The position numbers and the translations under genes were made by a program. 64,000 nt of DNA, taken from NCBI RefSeq assembly GCF_001428565.1, contig NZ_LMIA01000013.1, positions 71,029-135,028 on the forward strand, written 5' to 3'. This stretch comes from Nocardioides sp. Root190 (GTDB taxonomy: Bacteria; Actinomycetota; Actinomycetes; Propionibacteriales; Nocardioidaceae). This document shows, piece by piece, positions 56,150 to 64,000 of this stretch. The notes under the pieces were generated by a model. That model was not told where the DNA came from, ran no database searches, and saw only the letters and a program-made list of their open reading frames with translations. Position 1 is the first letter of the stretch. Each line of letters opens with the position of its first letter.

Positions 56150-56322
56150 TCCGCACTGAGTCAGTCTCACCTCCTCAGGGAGGTGTAGGGAATCCGGTGA
56201 GAATCCGGAACTGTCGCGCAGCGGTGAGGGCGACGAACGAAGCAACACAGCCACTGGATCTTCGGGTCTGGGAAGGCGCTCCGTTCGCTTGACCCCGAGT
56301 CCGAAAACCTGCTGGCTCGCTG
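56150..56322 (+). ncRNA. Cobalamin riboswitch
   Basis: Core features in order: GGGAATCCGGTGAGAATCC, GGAACTGTCGCGCAGCGGTGAG (split here as the conserved core), the B12 box AGCCACTG at 56249-56256, GGGAAGG, and GAGTCCGAAAACCTGC at the 3' side. It lies directly upstream of a B12-type ABC transporter, which it should turn off when cobalamin is plentiful. The rest of the 378-base gap 55994-56371 shows no gene. Confidence 0.95.
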
Positions 56323-56371
56323 TGTCCACAGCGCTTCGCGATCTGAGCGCCTGACTCCCCTAGGTGTTGCC

Positions 56372-57439
56372 TTGCATGAAGTTGATGCCGTCGTTCGTCG
56401 GCAGAACTCGCGACGGCTCAGCATGCCCGTGCTCGTGACGGTCCTGCTGCCGCTCACCGGTCTGACGGTCGTCCTCGCCACTGGCTTCGGCGCCGAGCCA
56501 CTGCCGGTCCACGTCGTGGTCGACGCGCTGAGGGGCCGATTCGGCGGGGCGCCCGTCGACACGGCGTACGACACGATCGTCTGGGACATCCGGTTGCCCC
56601 GCACCCTGCTCGGACTAGTCGTCGGGGCCGGTCTGGCGGTCGCGGGTGCGGCGGTCCAGACGTTGGTCCGCAACCCGCTCGCCGACCCCTACCTCCTCGG
56701 GGTCTCCTCAGGCGCGAGTGTCGGGGCCACTGCAGTGATCACGCTCGGGGTGCTGTCCAGCGCCGGTCTGTGGGCACTGTCTCTCGGAGCCCTCACGGGT
56801 GCGCTGCTTGCGTCCGTGCTGGTCTTTGGGATCGCCATGCTCCAAGGCGGGCTCACTCCGCTCCGGCTCGTGCTGACCGGGACCGTGCTGTCGGCGGCGT
56901 TCTCCTCGGTTGCCAGCTTCCTGGTCTTCAAGAGCGCCGAGCCCCAGGCCGCTCAGTCGGTGCTGTTCTGGCTGCTGGGCTCGCTGTCCGGGGCAACCTG
57001 GGAGATGCTGTGGCTACCGACCGCGACACTCGCGACTTCCTTCGTACTGCTCATGGCGGCCAGTGGCTGGCTGGACGCGCTCGCGGTCGGTCCGGACACG
57101 GCAGCAGCCCTTGGCGTCCCCGTCCCGGCGCTACGGACCGGACTCTTCGTGCTCACCGCGGTACTGGTCGGGGTACTCGTCGCCGTGGCCGGTGGCATCG
57201 GGTTCGTGGGCCTGGTACTGCCCCACCTTTCGCGGCTGTTGGTCGGTCCCCGCCACCGGGCTTCGCTCCCGGTAGCAGCGCTCGCCGGCGGCATCTTCCT
57301 GGTCTGGGTGGACGTCGCAGCGCGCATCGCCGTACGCCCGACGGAGATCCCGTTGAGCGTGGTGACCGGCCTGATCGGGGCACCAGTCTTCCTCATCCTC
57401 CTGGGCCGCCGCACGTATCGCTTCGGAGGCGAATCGTGA
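56372..57439 (+). CDS. FecCD-family ABC permease (BtuC-like)
   Basis: 355 aa from TTG 56372; ATG 56423 is also possible. About ten hydrophobic helices. Family patterns: DIRLPRTLLGLVVGAGLAVAGAAVQTLVRNPLADPYLLGVSSGAS, and GGIGFVGLVLPHLSRLLVGPRHR, the site that contacts the ATPase. Imports vitamin B12 or a corrinoid precursor, inferred from the cobalamin riboswitch upstream. Stop overlaps the ATPase GTG by 4. Confidence 0.92.
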   Translation: MHEVDAVVRRQNSRRLSMPVLVTVLLPLTGLTVVLATGFGAEPLPVHVVVDALRGRFGGAPVDTAYDTIVWDIRLPRTLLGLVVGAGLAVAGAAVQTLVRNPLADPYLLGVSSGASVGATAVITLGVLSSAGLWALSLGALTGALLASVLVFGIAMLQGGLTPLRLVLTGTVLSAAFSSVASFLVFKSAEPQAAQSVLFWLLGSLSGATWEMLWLPTATLATSFVLLMAASGWLDALAVGPDTAAALGVPVPALRTGLFVLTAVLVGVLVAVAGGIGFVGLVLPHLSRLLVGPRHRASLPVAALAGGIFLVWVDVAARIAVRPTEIPLSVVTGLIGAPVFLILLGRRTYRFGGES

Positions 57440-58263
57440 CGATCACTGAATCGCGGGTAGCCACGACGTCCGTACTCGCTGCATCCGGACTCGCCTGTAA
57501 CGCAGGCAAGCGCACCGTCTTGTCCGATATCGACTTCGACGTCCGGGCCGGCGAGGTGCTCGGACTCATCGGATCCAACGGCACCGGCAAGTCCACGCTC
57601 CTGCGGGTGCTCGCCGGAGTCCGCCCTGCGGCCGCGGGCCAGGTCTTGCTCAAGGGCCGTCCCCTGTCCTCGGTGAGCTCGCGCGAGCGAGCCCGTCAGA
57701 TCGCCTTCGTGGCGCAGGAGGAGGCGGCACCGTCGGACCTGCTCGTCTCGGAGATGGTCGCGCTCGGCCGGGTGCCGCACGCCCGCGCCTGGGGCGGGAT
57801 CGACGAGGCGTCGAGACTGGCCGTGGCCAACGCATTGCGACTGGTCGACCTCGAGTACGCCGTGCAACAGTCCATGGACCGCCTGTCCGGAGGTGAGCGT
57901 CGACGCGCCCTTCTCGCCCGTGGGCTTGCCCAGGAGGCGCCGGTCCTGCTGCTCGACGAGCCGACCAATCATCTCGACATCAAGCACCAACTCGCTTTGA
58001 TGCGACTGGTCCGGCGTCTGTGCCAGACCTTGGACCGGACCGTCGTCGTCGCCCTGCACGACCTCGATCTCGCAGCTACCTTCTGCGACCGGATCGCGGT
58101 CCTGCACGACGGCGGCCTCTTCGCTCTCGGATCACCTGACGAGGTTCTCACCCCCTCGGTCCTCCATGACGCGTTCGGCGTCCTGGCCACCCGCGTGAGG
58201 CACCCCCTCACCGGCCGGACCCACCTGTTGTTCAGTCACGATGAAAGAGAGATCCACCCATGA
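57436..58263 (+). CDS. ABC transporter ATP-binding protein (BtuD-like)
   Basis: 275 aa from GTG 57436 (GTGA overlap). Walker A GSNGTGKSTLL, Q-loop FVAQEEAAPSDLLV, signature LSGGERRRALLARGLAQ, Walker B VLLLDEPTNHLD, switch His in VVALHDLDLA. Drives corrinoid import with the adjacent permease and binding protein. Its stop overlaps the ATG at 58260. Confidence 0.94.
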   Translation: MTITESRVATTSVLAASGLACNAGKRTVLSDIDFDVRAGEVLGLIGSNGTGKSTLLRVLAGVRPAAAGQVLLKGRPLSSVSSRERARQIAFVAQEEAAPSDLLVSEMVALGRVPHARAWGGIDEASRLAVANALRLVDLEYAVQQSMDRLSGGERRRALLARGLAQEAPVLLLDEPTNHLDIKHQLALMRLVRRLCQTLDRTVVVALHDLDLAATFCDRIAVLHDGGLFALGSPDEVLTPSVLHDAFGVLATRVRHPLTGRTHLLFSHDEREIHP

Positions 58264-59265
58264 AGACTCCGAACAAAATACGGCGTGCTCGCCATCGCAG
58301 TGGTCCTCGGCCTCTCCGGTTGTGGCGCAGCGACGACAGCTGGTCCGCAGGCCGACGGCACGGTGTCCATCACGAACTGCGGCGAGAAGGTCGAGTTCCC
58401 GGCGCCGGCGCAGAAGCTCTTCGTCAACGACAGCAACCTGATCTCGATGGTGCTGGCCCTTGGGGCCGAGGACCAGGTCGCCGCGGTGTCCAGCATCGGC
58501 CGCGACGAGAAGGTGCTCACCGAGCACTACGGCGACGCGGTCGCGGGTTTGAACCAGGTCTCCAACGACTACCCGGGTCTGGAGACGGTGATCGCCGCGA
58601 AGCCCGACGTGATGGTTGCGGGCTGGAACTACGGCTACGACGAGACCAAGCAACTCACCCCGAACTCCCTTGGCCAGCGTGACATCGCGGCCTACATCCT
58701 CACCGAGTCCTGCCGCCAGGAAGGCAGCGACGCCCGCGGCATCGTCGACCCGTGGACCGCGCTTCGTGACGACATGACCAACCTCGGCGCGATCACCGGA
58801 CGAACCGATGAGGCGGCCGCGGTCGTGGCCGACTTCGACGACCGGCTCGCGACGCTGGCCGACGCGCCGAAGGCGAAGACGCCTCCCGTGCTCTTCGTCT
58901 TCGACAGTGGCGAGAAGGCCGTCTTCACCAGCGGCGCGTTCGGGGCGCCGCAGGCGATCCTCGAGGCCGGCGGCGGAAACAACGCGATGGTCGACCTGAA
59001 GGACACCTGGACCGAGGTCTCCTGGGAGTCGCTCGCGGCCTCAAAGCCTGACGCGTTCGTTTTCGTCGACTACCCGGGCCAGACCTTCGCGCAGAAGGTC
59101 GCCGTCCTCAAGGCCAACCCGGCCACCCGCGACCTGCCCGCGGTCAAGGAGGACCGGTTCCTCAACCTCCCCTACGCGATGTGGACCAGCGGGCCGCTCA
59201 ACATCGACGCCGCCGAGGAAGTGCGCGCCACCCTCGAGAAGTGGGGCATGGTGCCAACCAGGTGA
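58260..59265 (+). CDS. BtuF-like substrate-binding lipoprotein, apparent frameshift near start
   Basis: The ATG at 58260 overlaps the ATPase stop (ATGA) but its frame leaves the protein after CCGAACAAAA. Removing one A from the AAAA run (58276-58279) would give MKTPNKYGVLAIAVV, then the lipobox LSGC, a perfect lipoprotein signal. The rest (frame from GTG 58285) is intact: VSITNCGEKVEFPAPAQKLFV, AKPDVMVAGWNYGY, and VLFVFDSGEKAVFTSG, typical of periplasmic-type binding proteins. Either a real inactivating frameshift, a sequencing error in a homopolymer, or initiation at GTG 58285. Confidence 0.8.
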
Positions 59266-59307
59266 CCGCGCCGAGACCCGGCGTCCCGCCCTTCAACAAC
59301 CGCCAGG

Positions 59308-60099
59308 TCAGATCGGCGTCTGCCAATTCGCGACAATGCCCTGCAGCCGAGTCATGAGCTCCAGCCACAGTCCGCTCACCTGCAGAGCACCAAGAGCAAC
59401 CATCGCCAGCCCGCCGACCAAAGCAATGCGGGCCGCGTTACGCCTGGCCCACTGCAACCGATGCACGACGCGAGAGATGGAGAAGGCGGCCACGATGAAC
59501 GGAATGCCGAGGCCAACGCTGTAGGCGAACGACAGTAGGGCGCCTCGCTCGGCACCGGCCGTAGACGTGGCAAGCGTCAGCACTGCGGCCAGGGTTGGGC
59601 CGATGCACGGGGTCCAGCCCAGGCCGAACATCACTCCCAACATCGGAGCGCCAGCCAGACCTACCTTCGGTTGATACCGAAGGCGAAGTGTCCGGTTGAG
59701 CATGGGAATGCGCCAGAGCAGTCCGCTGAACACCAACCCGAATGCGATGGTCGCTACACCAAGGACCCGCACAAGCGCAGCCTGATGGTCGATGAGTAAC
59801 GCTCCGAGTGCGCCGAATGCAATGCCGTAACTGGTGAAGACCGCAGCGAACCCGGCGACAAAAAGCACCGCGCCCAGCACCGCTGGACCGGTGCGTGCAG
59901 GCGCCCGCGCCCCTGGCCCCGCACCTGGTCCATCACTCGTGCCAATCCCGTCAGCGCCCGAGATCCCCGTGACGTAGGCAAGGTAACCCGGCACGAGCGG
60001 GAGGCTGCAGGGCGAAAGGAAGGAAACCAGCCCGGCAGCGATCGCCAAGGCGATCGCCACGACAAGTGGCCCATCCATCACAATGTCGTTCAAAGCCAT
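59308..60099 (-). CDS. Cytochrome c biogenesis/thiol transporter CcdA-like protein
   Basis: 263 aa from ATG 60099. Six or more helices; the key motif SFLSPCSLPLVPGYLAYVTG and the second Cys in LGWTPCIGPTLAAVLTLA form the reductant-carrying pair of CcdA/DsbD proteins. Moves electrons across the membrane for cytochrome c assembly or metal-linked thiol chemistry. Divergent from blaI, and in a cluster with a CtaG-like gene, which fits copper/cytochrome functions. Confidence 0.9.
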   Translation of the reverse strand: MALNDIVMDGPLVVAIALAIAAGLVSFLSPCSLPLVPGYLAYVTGISGADGIGTSDGPGAGPGARAPARTGPAVLGAVLFVAGFAAVFTSYGIAFGALGALLIDHQAALVRVLGVATIAFGLVFSGLLWRIPMLNRTLRLRYQPKVGLAGAPMLGVMFGLGWTPCIGPTLAAVLTLATSTAGAERGALLSFAYSVGLGIPFIVAAFSISRVVHRLQWARRNAARIALVGGLAMVALGALQVSGLWLELMTRLQGIVANWQTPI

Positions 60100-60167
60100 G
60101 GTTCGATACCAACTCGCGTCGTTGCTCGCCTCGACACCGCGGGCGAACCGCGACGCACCTACTATCG

Positions 60168-60176
60168 TCCTTAGGA
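60168..60176. promoter_or_regulatory. Palindrome in the ccdA-blaI divergent region
   Basis: TCCTTAGGA lies in a symmetric AT-richer patch (CTACTATCG...GATACAACG) about 45 bases before blaI and 70 before ccdA. A plausible BlaI-type binding site; match to the usual TACA/TGTA operator is only partial. Confidence 0.4.
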
Positions 60177-60218
60177 TACAACGACGGACCGGGCGCATTG
60201 TCGAAAGGGGAGGGTCGC

Positions 60219-60578
60219 ATGAAGGGTCTCGGGGAGCTCGAGGCACAGGTCATGGGAGTGCTGTGGTCTGCCGACGGCGCCCTGTCGGTACGTCAAGTCC
60301 TGGAGACACTCCCCCAGGACCGCCATCGCGCCTACACGACAGTGATGACCGTTCTGGACAATCTGCACCGCAAGGAGTTTGTACGGCGCGAGCGGGTCGG
60401 GCGAGCATGGCACTACCTGCCCGTGCAATCGCGGGATCTGCACGTAGCCGGCCTGATGACTGACGCACTCGACACCGGCGCGGATCGATCCGCAGCGCTG
60501 TTGCACTTCGTCGAACAGTTGCCTGCTGACGAGTTGGCTCAACTCAAGGCATTGCTGGACTCACCCGGAATGGACTAA
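60219..60578 (+). CDS. BlaI/MecI family repressor
   Basis: 119 aa from ATG 60219. GLGELEAQVMGVLWSADGALSVRQVLETL and HRAYTTVMTVLDNLHRKEFVRRERVGRAWHYLPV are the winged-helix and dimer interface typical of BlaI/MecI/CopY repressors. Its usual partner, an M56 metallopeptidase sensor, is encoded at 62701, separated by the ArsR-CDF genes. Cleavage of the repressor by the sensor pathway is family knowledge. Confidence 0.92.
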   Translation: MKGLGELEAQVMGVLWSADGALSVRQVLETLPQDRHRAYTTVMTVLDNLHRKEFVRRERVGRAWHYLPVQSRDLHVAGLMTDALDTGADRSAALLHFVEQLPADELAQLKALLDSPGMD

Positions 60579-60610
60579 CACGGTCGACTTGACCTAGGCC
60601 CGCCCGGTAG

Positions 60611-60623
60611 CGCTATCATCGCT
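60611..60623. promoter_or_regulatory. Shared ArsR-type operator, copy 2
   Basis: CGCTATCATCGCT, identical to the minus-strand copy at 55113-55125. It ends 2 bases before the ArsR ATG and contains TATCAT, a -10 element that would give a very short or leaderless mRNA. A bound ArsR dimer would cover it. Confidence 0.6.
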
Positions 60624-60625
60624 GC

Positions 60626-61009
60626 ATGGCGATATATGTTCAGGGCCTCGGCTCCTCGGCTGATGTTGACGTCGACGAGCAGGCAGCGGCCGCCGCGGCG
60701 TCGTGCCTGTTCCGAGCGATGGGCGATCCGTCGCGAGTGGCGATCTTGCGACACCTGCTCCTGGGCGAGCACAACGTGGGTGAGTTGACCACTCACCTCG
60801 GCCTGGCGCAATCGACTGTGTCCAAACACCTCGCCTGCCTCCGCGACTGCGACTTGGTGGCTTCGCGCCCAGTTGGTCGGGCCTCGGTATTCAGCCTGAC
60901 TCATCCCGGTGCTGTGTTGAAGGTCTTCGCTGCAGCTGAAGAACTGCTGTCTGCGACCGGCGATGCGGTCATGCTTTGCCCCAGCACCGGCGTGGGATCA
61001 ACGCGATGA
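60626..61009 (+). CDS. ArsR/SmtB-family metal-responsive regulator
   Basis: 127 aa. Winged helix with SCLFRAMGDPSRVAILRHLLLGEHNVGELTTHLGLAQSTVSKHLACLRDCDLVASRPVGRASVFSLTHP split over its helices. The recognition helix is QSTVSKHL. Cysteines at LACLRDCD and the C-terminal VMLCPSTG resemble CmtR/KmtR-type metal sites (Cd, Pb, Ni, Co). It precedes two metal efflux genes, ATGA overlap, so it likely derepresses them when metal binds. Confidence 0.9.
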   Translation: MAIYVQGLGSSADVDVDEQAAAAAASCLFRAMGDPSRVAILRHLLLGEHNVGELTTHLGLAQSTVSKHLACLRDCDLVASRPVGRASVFSLTHPGAVLKVFAAAEELLSATGDAVMLCPSTGVGSTR

Positions 61010-61764
61010 CGGCGAGCACCGCATGGGCGCCGGTCACCTTGCAACGACGGAACCAGTTGATGCGTCAGGCGCAGTTCCTGGCCGGTGCGTCCGTGCTCTA
61101 CAACCTGGTTGAATCCGTCATTGCGATCACTGCCGGCCTGATTGCCGGTTCAGTAGCACTGGTCGGCTTCGGTCTGGACTCGATCGTCGAGGTCAGCAGC
61201 GGTCTGATCATCCTGTGGCAGTTCCGCCACCGATTGCCTGAGTCTCGGGAGCGGCAAGCGCTGCGGCTGATGGCCTTGTCGTTCTTTGCTCTTGCCGGAT
61301 ACGTGACCTTCGAATCCGTGCGGGCCCTCTTGGGTGGGCACCAGCCCGAGCAGTCGGCAGTCGGGATGGGCCTGGCAGCGGTGTCGCTGGCCATCATGCC
61401 TTTTCTGTCCTGGGCGCAGCGGCGCACAGGTCGTGAGCTGGGATCGGGTGCAGTTGTTGCAGATTCCACCCAAACCCTGTTGTGCACCTACCTCTCGACG
61501 GTTTTGCTGGCGGGCCTCGTGTTGAACGCAACGCTCGGCTGGTCCTGGGCAGATCCAGTGGCGGGCCTGGTCATTGCCGCGGTGGCGCTCCGCGAGGGAA
61601 TCGAGGCCTGGCGCGGAAACGGCTGCGCTTGCGGCCCGGTTGCTGTCACTGAAGTTTCGACATCGACGCCGGCCACGTCAGGCGAATCGGCAGAGGAATG
61701 CGGGTCCGCCTGCTGCCCCCCACTCTCCCCCACACCATCGAACGACGACCGGAGCGGACACTGA
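61006..61764 (+). CDS. Cation diffusion facilitator family transporter
   Basis: 252 aa from ATG 61006. Five or six helices; VLYNLVESVIAITAGLIAGSVALVGFGLDSIVEVSSGLIILWQFR holds the first metal site with Asp, and VADSTQTLLCTYLS carries the second (DxxxT-type). Cytoplasmic tail ends with a Cys-rich cluster (NGCACG, then EECGSACC), a possible metal-binding site. Cotranslated with arsR and the next CDF gene. Confidence 0.88.
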   Translation: MTASTAWAPVTLQRRNQLMRQAQFLAGASVLYNLVESVIAITAGLIAGSVALVGFGLDSIVEVSSGLIILWQFRHRLPESRERQALRLMALSFFALAGYVTFESVRALLGGHQPEQSAVGMGLAAVSLAIMPFLSWAQRRTGRELGSGAVVADSTQTLLCTYLSTVLLAGLVLNATLGWSWADPVAGLVIAAVALREGIEAWRGNGCACGPVAVTEVSTSTPATSGESAEECGSACCPPLSPTPSNDDRSGH

Positions 61765-62666
61765 TGGGCACTGGACACGGACACGGACACGGACACGCCG
61801 GCGGTCGTCACAGGTGGCGTCTGGCAGTAGCGTTCGGCTTGGTCGCGTCGTTCTTCGGCGTCGAGCTGGCGGTCGGATTGTGGTCGGGATCGCTGGCTTT
61901 GCTCTCAGACGCTGGCCACATGGCTGCCGACGTCGTCGCCCTGGGAGCGGCCTTGGCAGCGACCCGCATCGCAACGATGAAGGACCGCACCGGCCGCAAG
62001 ACCTTCGGCTCGTACCGTGCCGAGGTCTTCGCTTCCGGACTCACCGTGTTGTTGATGCTCGGTGCAGGCGTGTACGTCACCATTGAGAGCATCAACCGCA
62101 TCGGCGAGCCTGTCGAACTCGACACGGGCGCGGTGATGCTGGTCGGCGTCATTGGGCTTCTTATCAACCTCGCGGCGCTCCTCCTTCTTCGCGGCGGCGC
62201 TGGAGACAGTCTCAACGTCAAGGGCGCCTACCTCGAGGTCATGGCCGACACGCTTGGCTCGGTCGGCGTCATTGCGGCGGGCGTCATGGTGGCGCTCACC
62301 AACAACGGCTGGTGGGACACCGTCATCGCCTTGGCCATCGCGATCTTCGTCGTTGTTCGCGCATGCATCCTCGGTCGCGAGGTGCTGGCCGTACTCGGCC
62401 AGCACGCCCCCGCCGGGATGGAGCCTGCTGGAGTCGAGAAGGTCCTCGCCGCACTCGAGGGCGTCGCCGAGGTCCACGATCTCCACCTCTGGACACTGAC
62501 CTCGGGAATGAACGTGGCAACCGCCCATCTCGTCGCGGTTGCCGGCGCCGATTCCACGATCGTCCTGGCGCAAGCGCAGGCCGCATTGCGCGCTCAGTTC
62601 GGCGTGGAGCATGCCACCCTGCAGGTCGAGTCGGACGCCAGCGCATGCAACGAGTTGTCATGGTGA
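61764..62666 (+). CDS. CDF metal efflux transporter (CzcD-like)
   Basis: 300 aa from ATG 61764. The His-rich start GHGHGHGHAGG may bind metal; then HRWRLAVAFGLVASFFGVELAVGLWSGSLALLSDAGHMAADVVALG (site A with HxxxD), and LEVMADTLGSVGVIAAG (second site with Asp). C-terminal soluble domain VHDLHLWTLTSGMNVATAHLVA is the dimerising cytosolic part. Exports Zn/Co/Cd-type ions; probably induced with the upstream genes. Confidence 0.93.
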   Translation: MGTGHGHGHGHAGGRHRWRLAVAFGLVASFFGVELAVGLWSGSLALLSDAGHMAADVVALGAALAATRIATMKDRTGRKTFGSYRAEVFASGLTVLLMLGAGVYVTIESINRIGEPVELDTGAVMLVGVIGLLINLAALLLLRGGAGDSLNVKGAYLEVMADTLGSVGVIAAGVMVALTNNGWWDTVIALAIAIFVVVRACILGREVLAVLGQHAPAGMEPAGVEKVLAALEGVAEVHDLHLWTLTSGMNVATAHLVAVAGADSTIVLAQAQAALRAQFGVEHATLQVESDASACNELSW

Positions 62667-62700
62667 CCTCGGGGCATGTGCGACGACGGCGGTTGTTCCG

Positions 62701-63663
62701 ATGATCGCTGCCTTCGCGCTGTTGGCCTTCGCCGCCATCGTGCGAACCGTGGCCCTGCGCGTCCTTCCCGGTGCCGACTGGACCCGTCAGGCGCCGCGGC
62801 TCGGCGTCATTGCGTGGCAAACCGTCAGTGTTGTCGTACCCGCCTCGATCGTCATGGCTGGCGTTGCGCTTGCGGTTCCCAGCCTGCCGAAGGCATCGGG
62901 CGATCTCGCCGGGCTACTGGGCGCATGTGAGTTCATGTTGCGAGAGCACTACAAGACTCCCGGAGGCGTGGTCATCGGCATCGCCGGCCTTGTCGGCGCT
63001 ACGACCCTGTCCGCCCGATTGCTTTCCAGCTTGATCCGCGAGATCTACGCCGTGCGACGCCAACGTGTCCGGCAACGCGATGGGCTGGCGTTGGTCAGCC
63101 GCACGGACCTCGTACTTGGCGCATGGGTGATCGAGGACGATCGACCAGCTGTGTTCTGTATCCCAGGACGTCAGGCCAAGGTGGTCATCACCAGCGGCGC
63201 TGTGTCAATCCTCACCCCCCAGCAGCGAGGTCTTGCGCTTGCCCACGAGCGCGCGCACCTGTCTGGACGCCACCACCTGCCACTGACCTTCGCGGCAGCC
63301 ATGCGCCGAGCGGTCCCGTGGAGCCGCCTGTTCGGTGTGGCTGAGGAGGAGACCGCGGCGCTGGTCGAGATGCACGCCGACGACCGTGCCGCGGGCCTGG
63401 AGGAGCGACCTCACCTGGCGGCCGCGTTGGTCAAACTTGCCCAGGGGCCGCGCCTCGCCGGAACCCTAGCTGCAAACGGCGGACCCGCCGTCCAACGCGT
63501 TCGCCGGCTCCTTACTGTCGCCCCTCGCATCTCCACCGGGCAACGGTGGGGTGTTCAAGTTGGCTTTGTCGCGCTTGCCCTCGCGCCCGCGTTCCTTGCC
63601 GCTGCACCAGCTCTGGAATCGGTGCTCCTCGACTACTGCACGGTCAGTCTGCACGCGGCCTGA
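62701..63663 (+). CDS. M56-family membrane metallopeptidase (BlaR1-like)
   Basis: 320 aa from ATG 62701. N-terminal helices (AAFALLAFAAIVRTVAL; LGVIAWQTVSVVVPASIVMAGVALAV; VVIGIAGLVGATTLSARLL) then the peptidase core with LALAHERAHLSGRHH (HExxH) and a downstream EMHADDRAA with Glu. A final helix VGFVALALAPAFLAAAPAL. BlaR1/MecR1-type members cleave a BlaI repressor; blaI lies 2 kb upstream. No penicillin-binding sensor domain is present. Confidence 0.9.
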   Translation: MIAAFALLAFAAIVRTVALRVLPGADWTRQAPRLGVIAWQTVSVVVPASIVMAGVALAVPSLPKASGDLAGLLGACEFMLREHYKTPGGVVIGIAGLVGATTLSARLLSSLIREIYAVRRQRVRQRDGLALVSRTDLVLGAWVIEDDRPAVFCIPGRQAKVVITSGAVSILTPQQRGLALAHERAHLSGRHHLPLTFAAAMRRAVPWSRLFGVAEEETAALVEMHADDRAAGLEERPHLAAALVKLAQGPRLAGTLAANGGPAVQRVRRLLTVAPRISTGQRWGVQVGFVALALAPAFLAAAPALESVLLDYCTVSLHAA

Positions 63664-63678
63664 CTGAGCTCTGCCCTG

Positions 63679-64000
63679 CTACGGGCGCCGGTCAGGTCGT
63701 CTGTCTGGGCCTTGCCTTTGGTGAGCCGACTGCAAGTACTCGTTGTAGCGAGCGAGTGCCTGGTCGTTATCGCGGTCGGCTTGGCGATCAAGCCGCTTGG
63801 CCTCCCGCTGGTCATCACGGACCCAGGCCCACACGAGGGCGACGGCAAGAATGACGAGTGGGTACTCGCCGAGTACCCAGCCGAGCGAGGCACCAACGTA
63901 TTGGTCGGCGGCTGGGCTTGGCCCCCAGTCACGGTCGAGGGCGGTGAACCAGTCTTCGGCGAGTAGCTCCGTTGCACTCATCAGTGCAATAGCAAACAGG
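63679..64000 (-). CDS. CtaG-like cytochrome c oxidase assembly protein, C-terminal part
   Basis: The frame is open to the window edge, so the main part with the transmembrane helices lies outside. The visible tail (LFAIALMSATELLAEDWF, DRDWGPSPAADQYVGASLGWVLGEYPLVILAVALVWAW, DDQREAKRLDRQADRD) has the last helix and charged tail characteristic of the actinobacterial CtaG/copper-resistance-D-type proteins. Helps insert copper in cytochrome oxidase or confers copper tolerance. Good but partial evidence. Confidence 0.75.
   Translation of the reverse strand, partial: LFAIALMSATELLAEDWFTALDRDWGPSPAADQYVGASLGWVLGEYPLVILAVALVWAWVRDDQREAKRLDRQADRDNDQALARYNEYLQSAHQRQGPDRRPDRRP

Overview
The window is high-GC actinobacterial chromosome, most likely from Nocardioidaceae or a close relative. 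This rests on the order lipB, lipA, DUF4191 gene, RDD gene, on paired type III and type I glutamine synthetases with GlnR-type boxes, and on frequent GTG/TTG starts with 4-base stop/start overlaps. The genus is an inference.

Positions 1-10191 are host core: the 3' part of lipB, an ABC exporter pair, lipA, a DUF4191 membrane protein, two exported proteins, an RDD membrane protein, a type III glutamine synthetase and glnA. Positions 10168-51486 are an apparently complete siphovirus-type prophage of about 41.3 kb inserted at the 3' end of glnA. A perfect 24-bp repeat (attL/attR) marks both ends, and matching integrase arm-site repeats lie just inside each end. Left to right the prophage carries: integrase, ImmA-like protease and repressor (leftward); a Cro-like gene and small early genes (rightward); a recombination/replication block (Cas4-like nuclease, Q/P-rich ssDNA-binding-like protein, SNF2-type helicase, RuvC-like resolvase and a 1608-aa primase-polymerase/SF3 helicase/family A DNA polymerase fusion whose linker DNA holds an iteron cluster); HNH, terminase, portal, ClpP-like protease, capsid and connectors; tail genes with a -1 frameshift; tail-tip proteins including an alpha/beta hydrolase; a lysis cassette whose endolysin is fused to a DNase I-like (EEP) domain; and a leftward right-end operon behind a consensus promoter with two operators, the usual place for lysogenic-conversion or defence genes.

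Positions 51487-53600 hold the presumed displaced glnA terminator and a second excisionase/integrase pair, followed by a tRNA T-arm-like fragment. This looks like a second, possibly decayed, integrative element.

Positions 53600-64000 are accessory genes of metal, vitamin and envelope character: an ICMT-like methyltransferase behind a damaged-looking ArsR gene, a YnfA-type protein, a cobalamin-riboswitch-controlled BtuCDF-type transporter whose binding-protein gene appears frameshifted near its start, CcdA, BlaI and M56 regulators, an ArsR-CDF-CDF operon, and the C-terminus of a CtaG-like protein.

The strongest candidates for something undescribed are the all-in-one replication protein with a putative origin inside its own gene, the endolysin-EEP nuclease fusion, and the right-end lysogenic operon.
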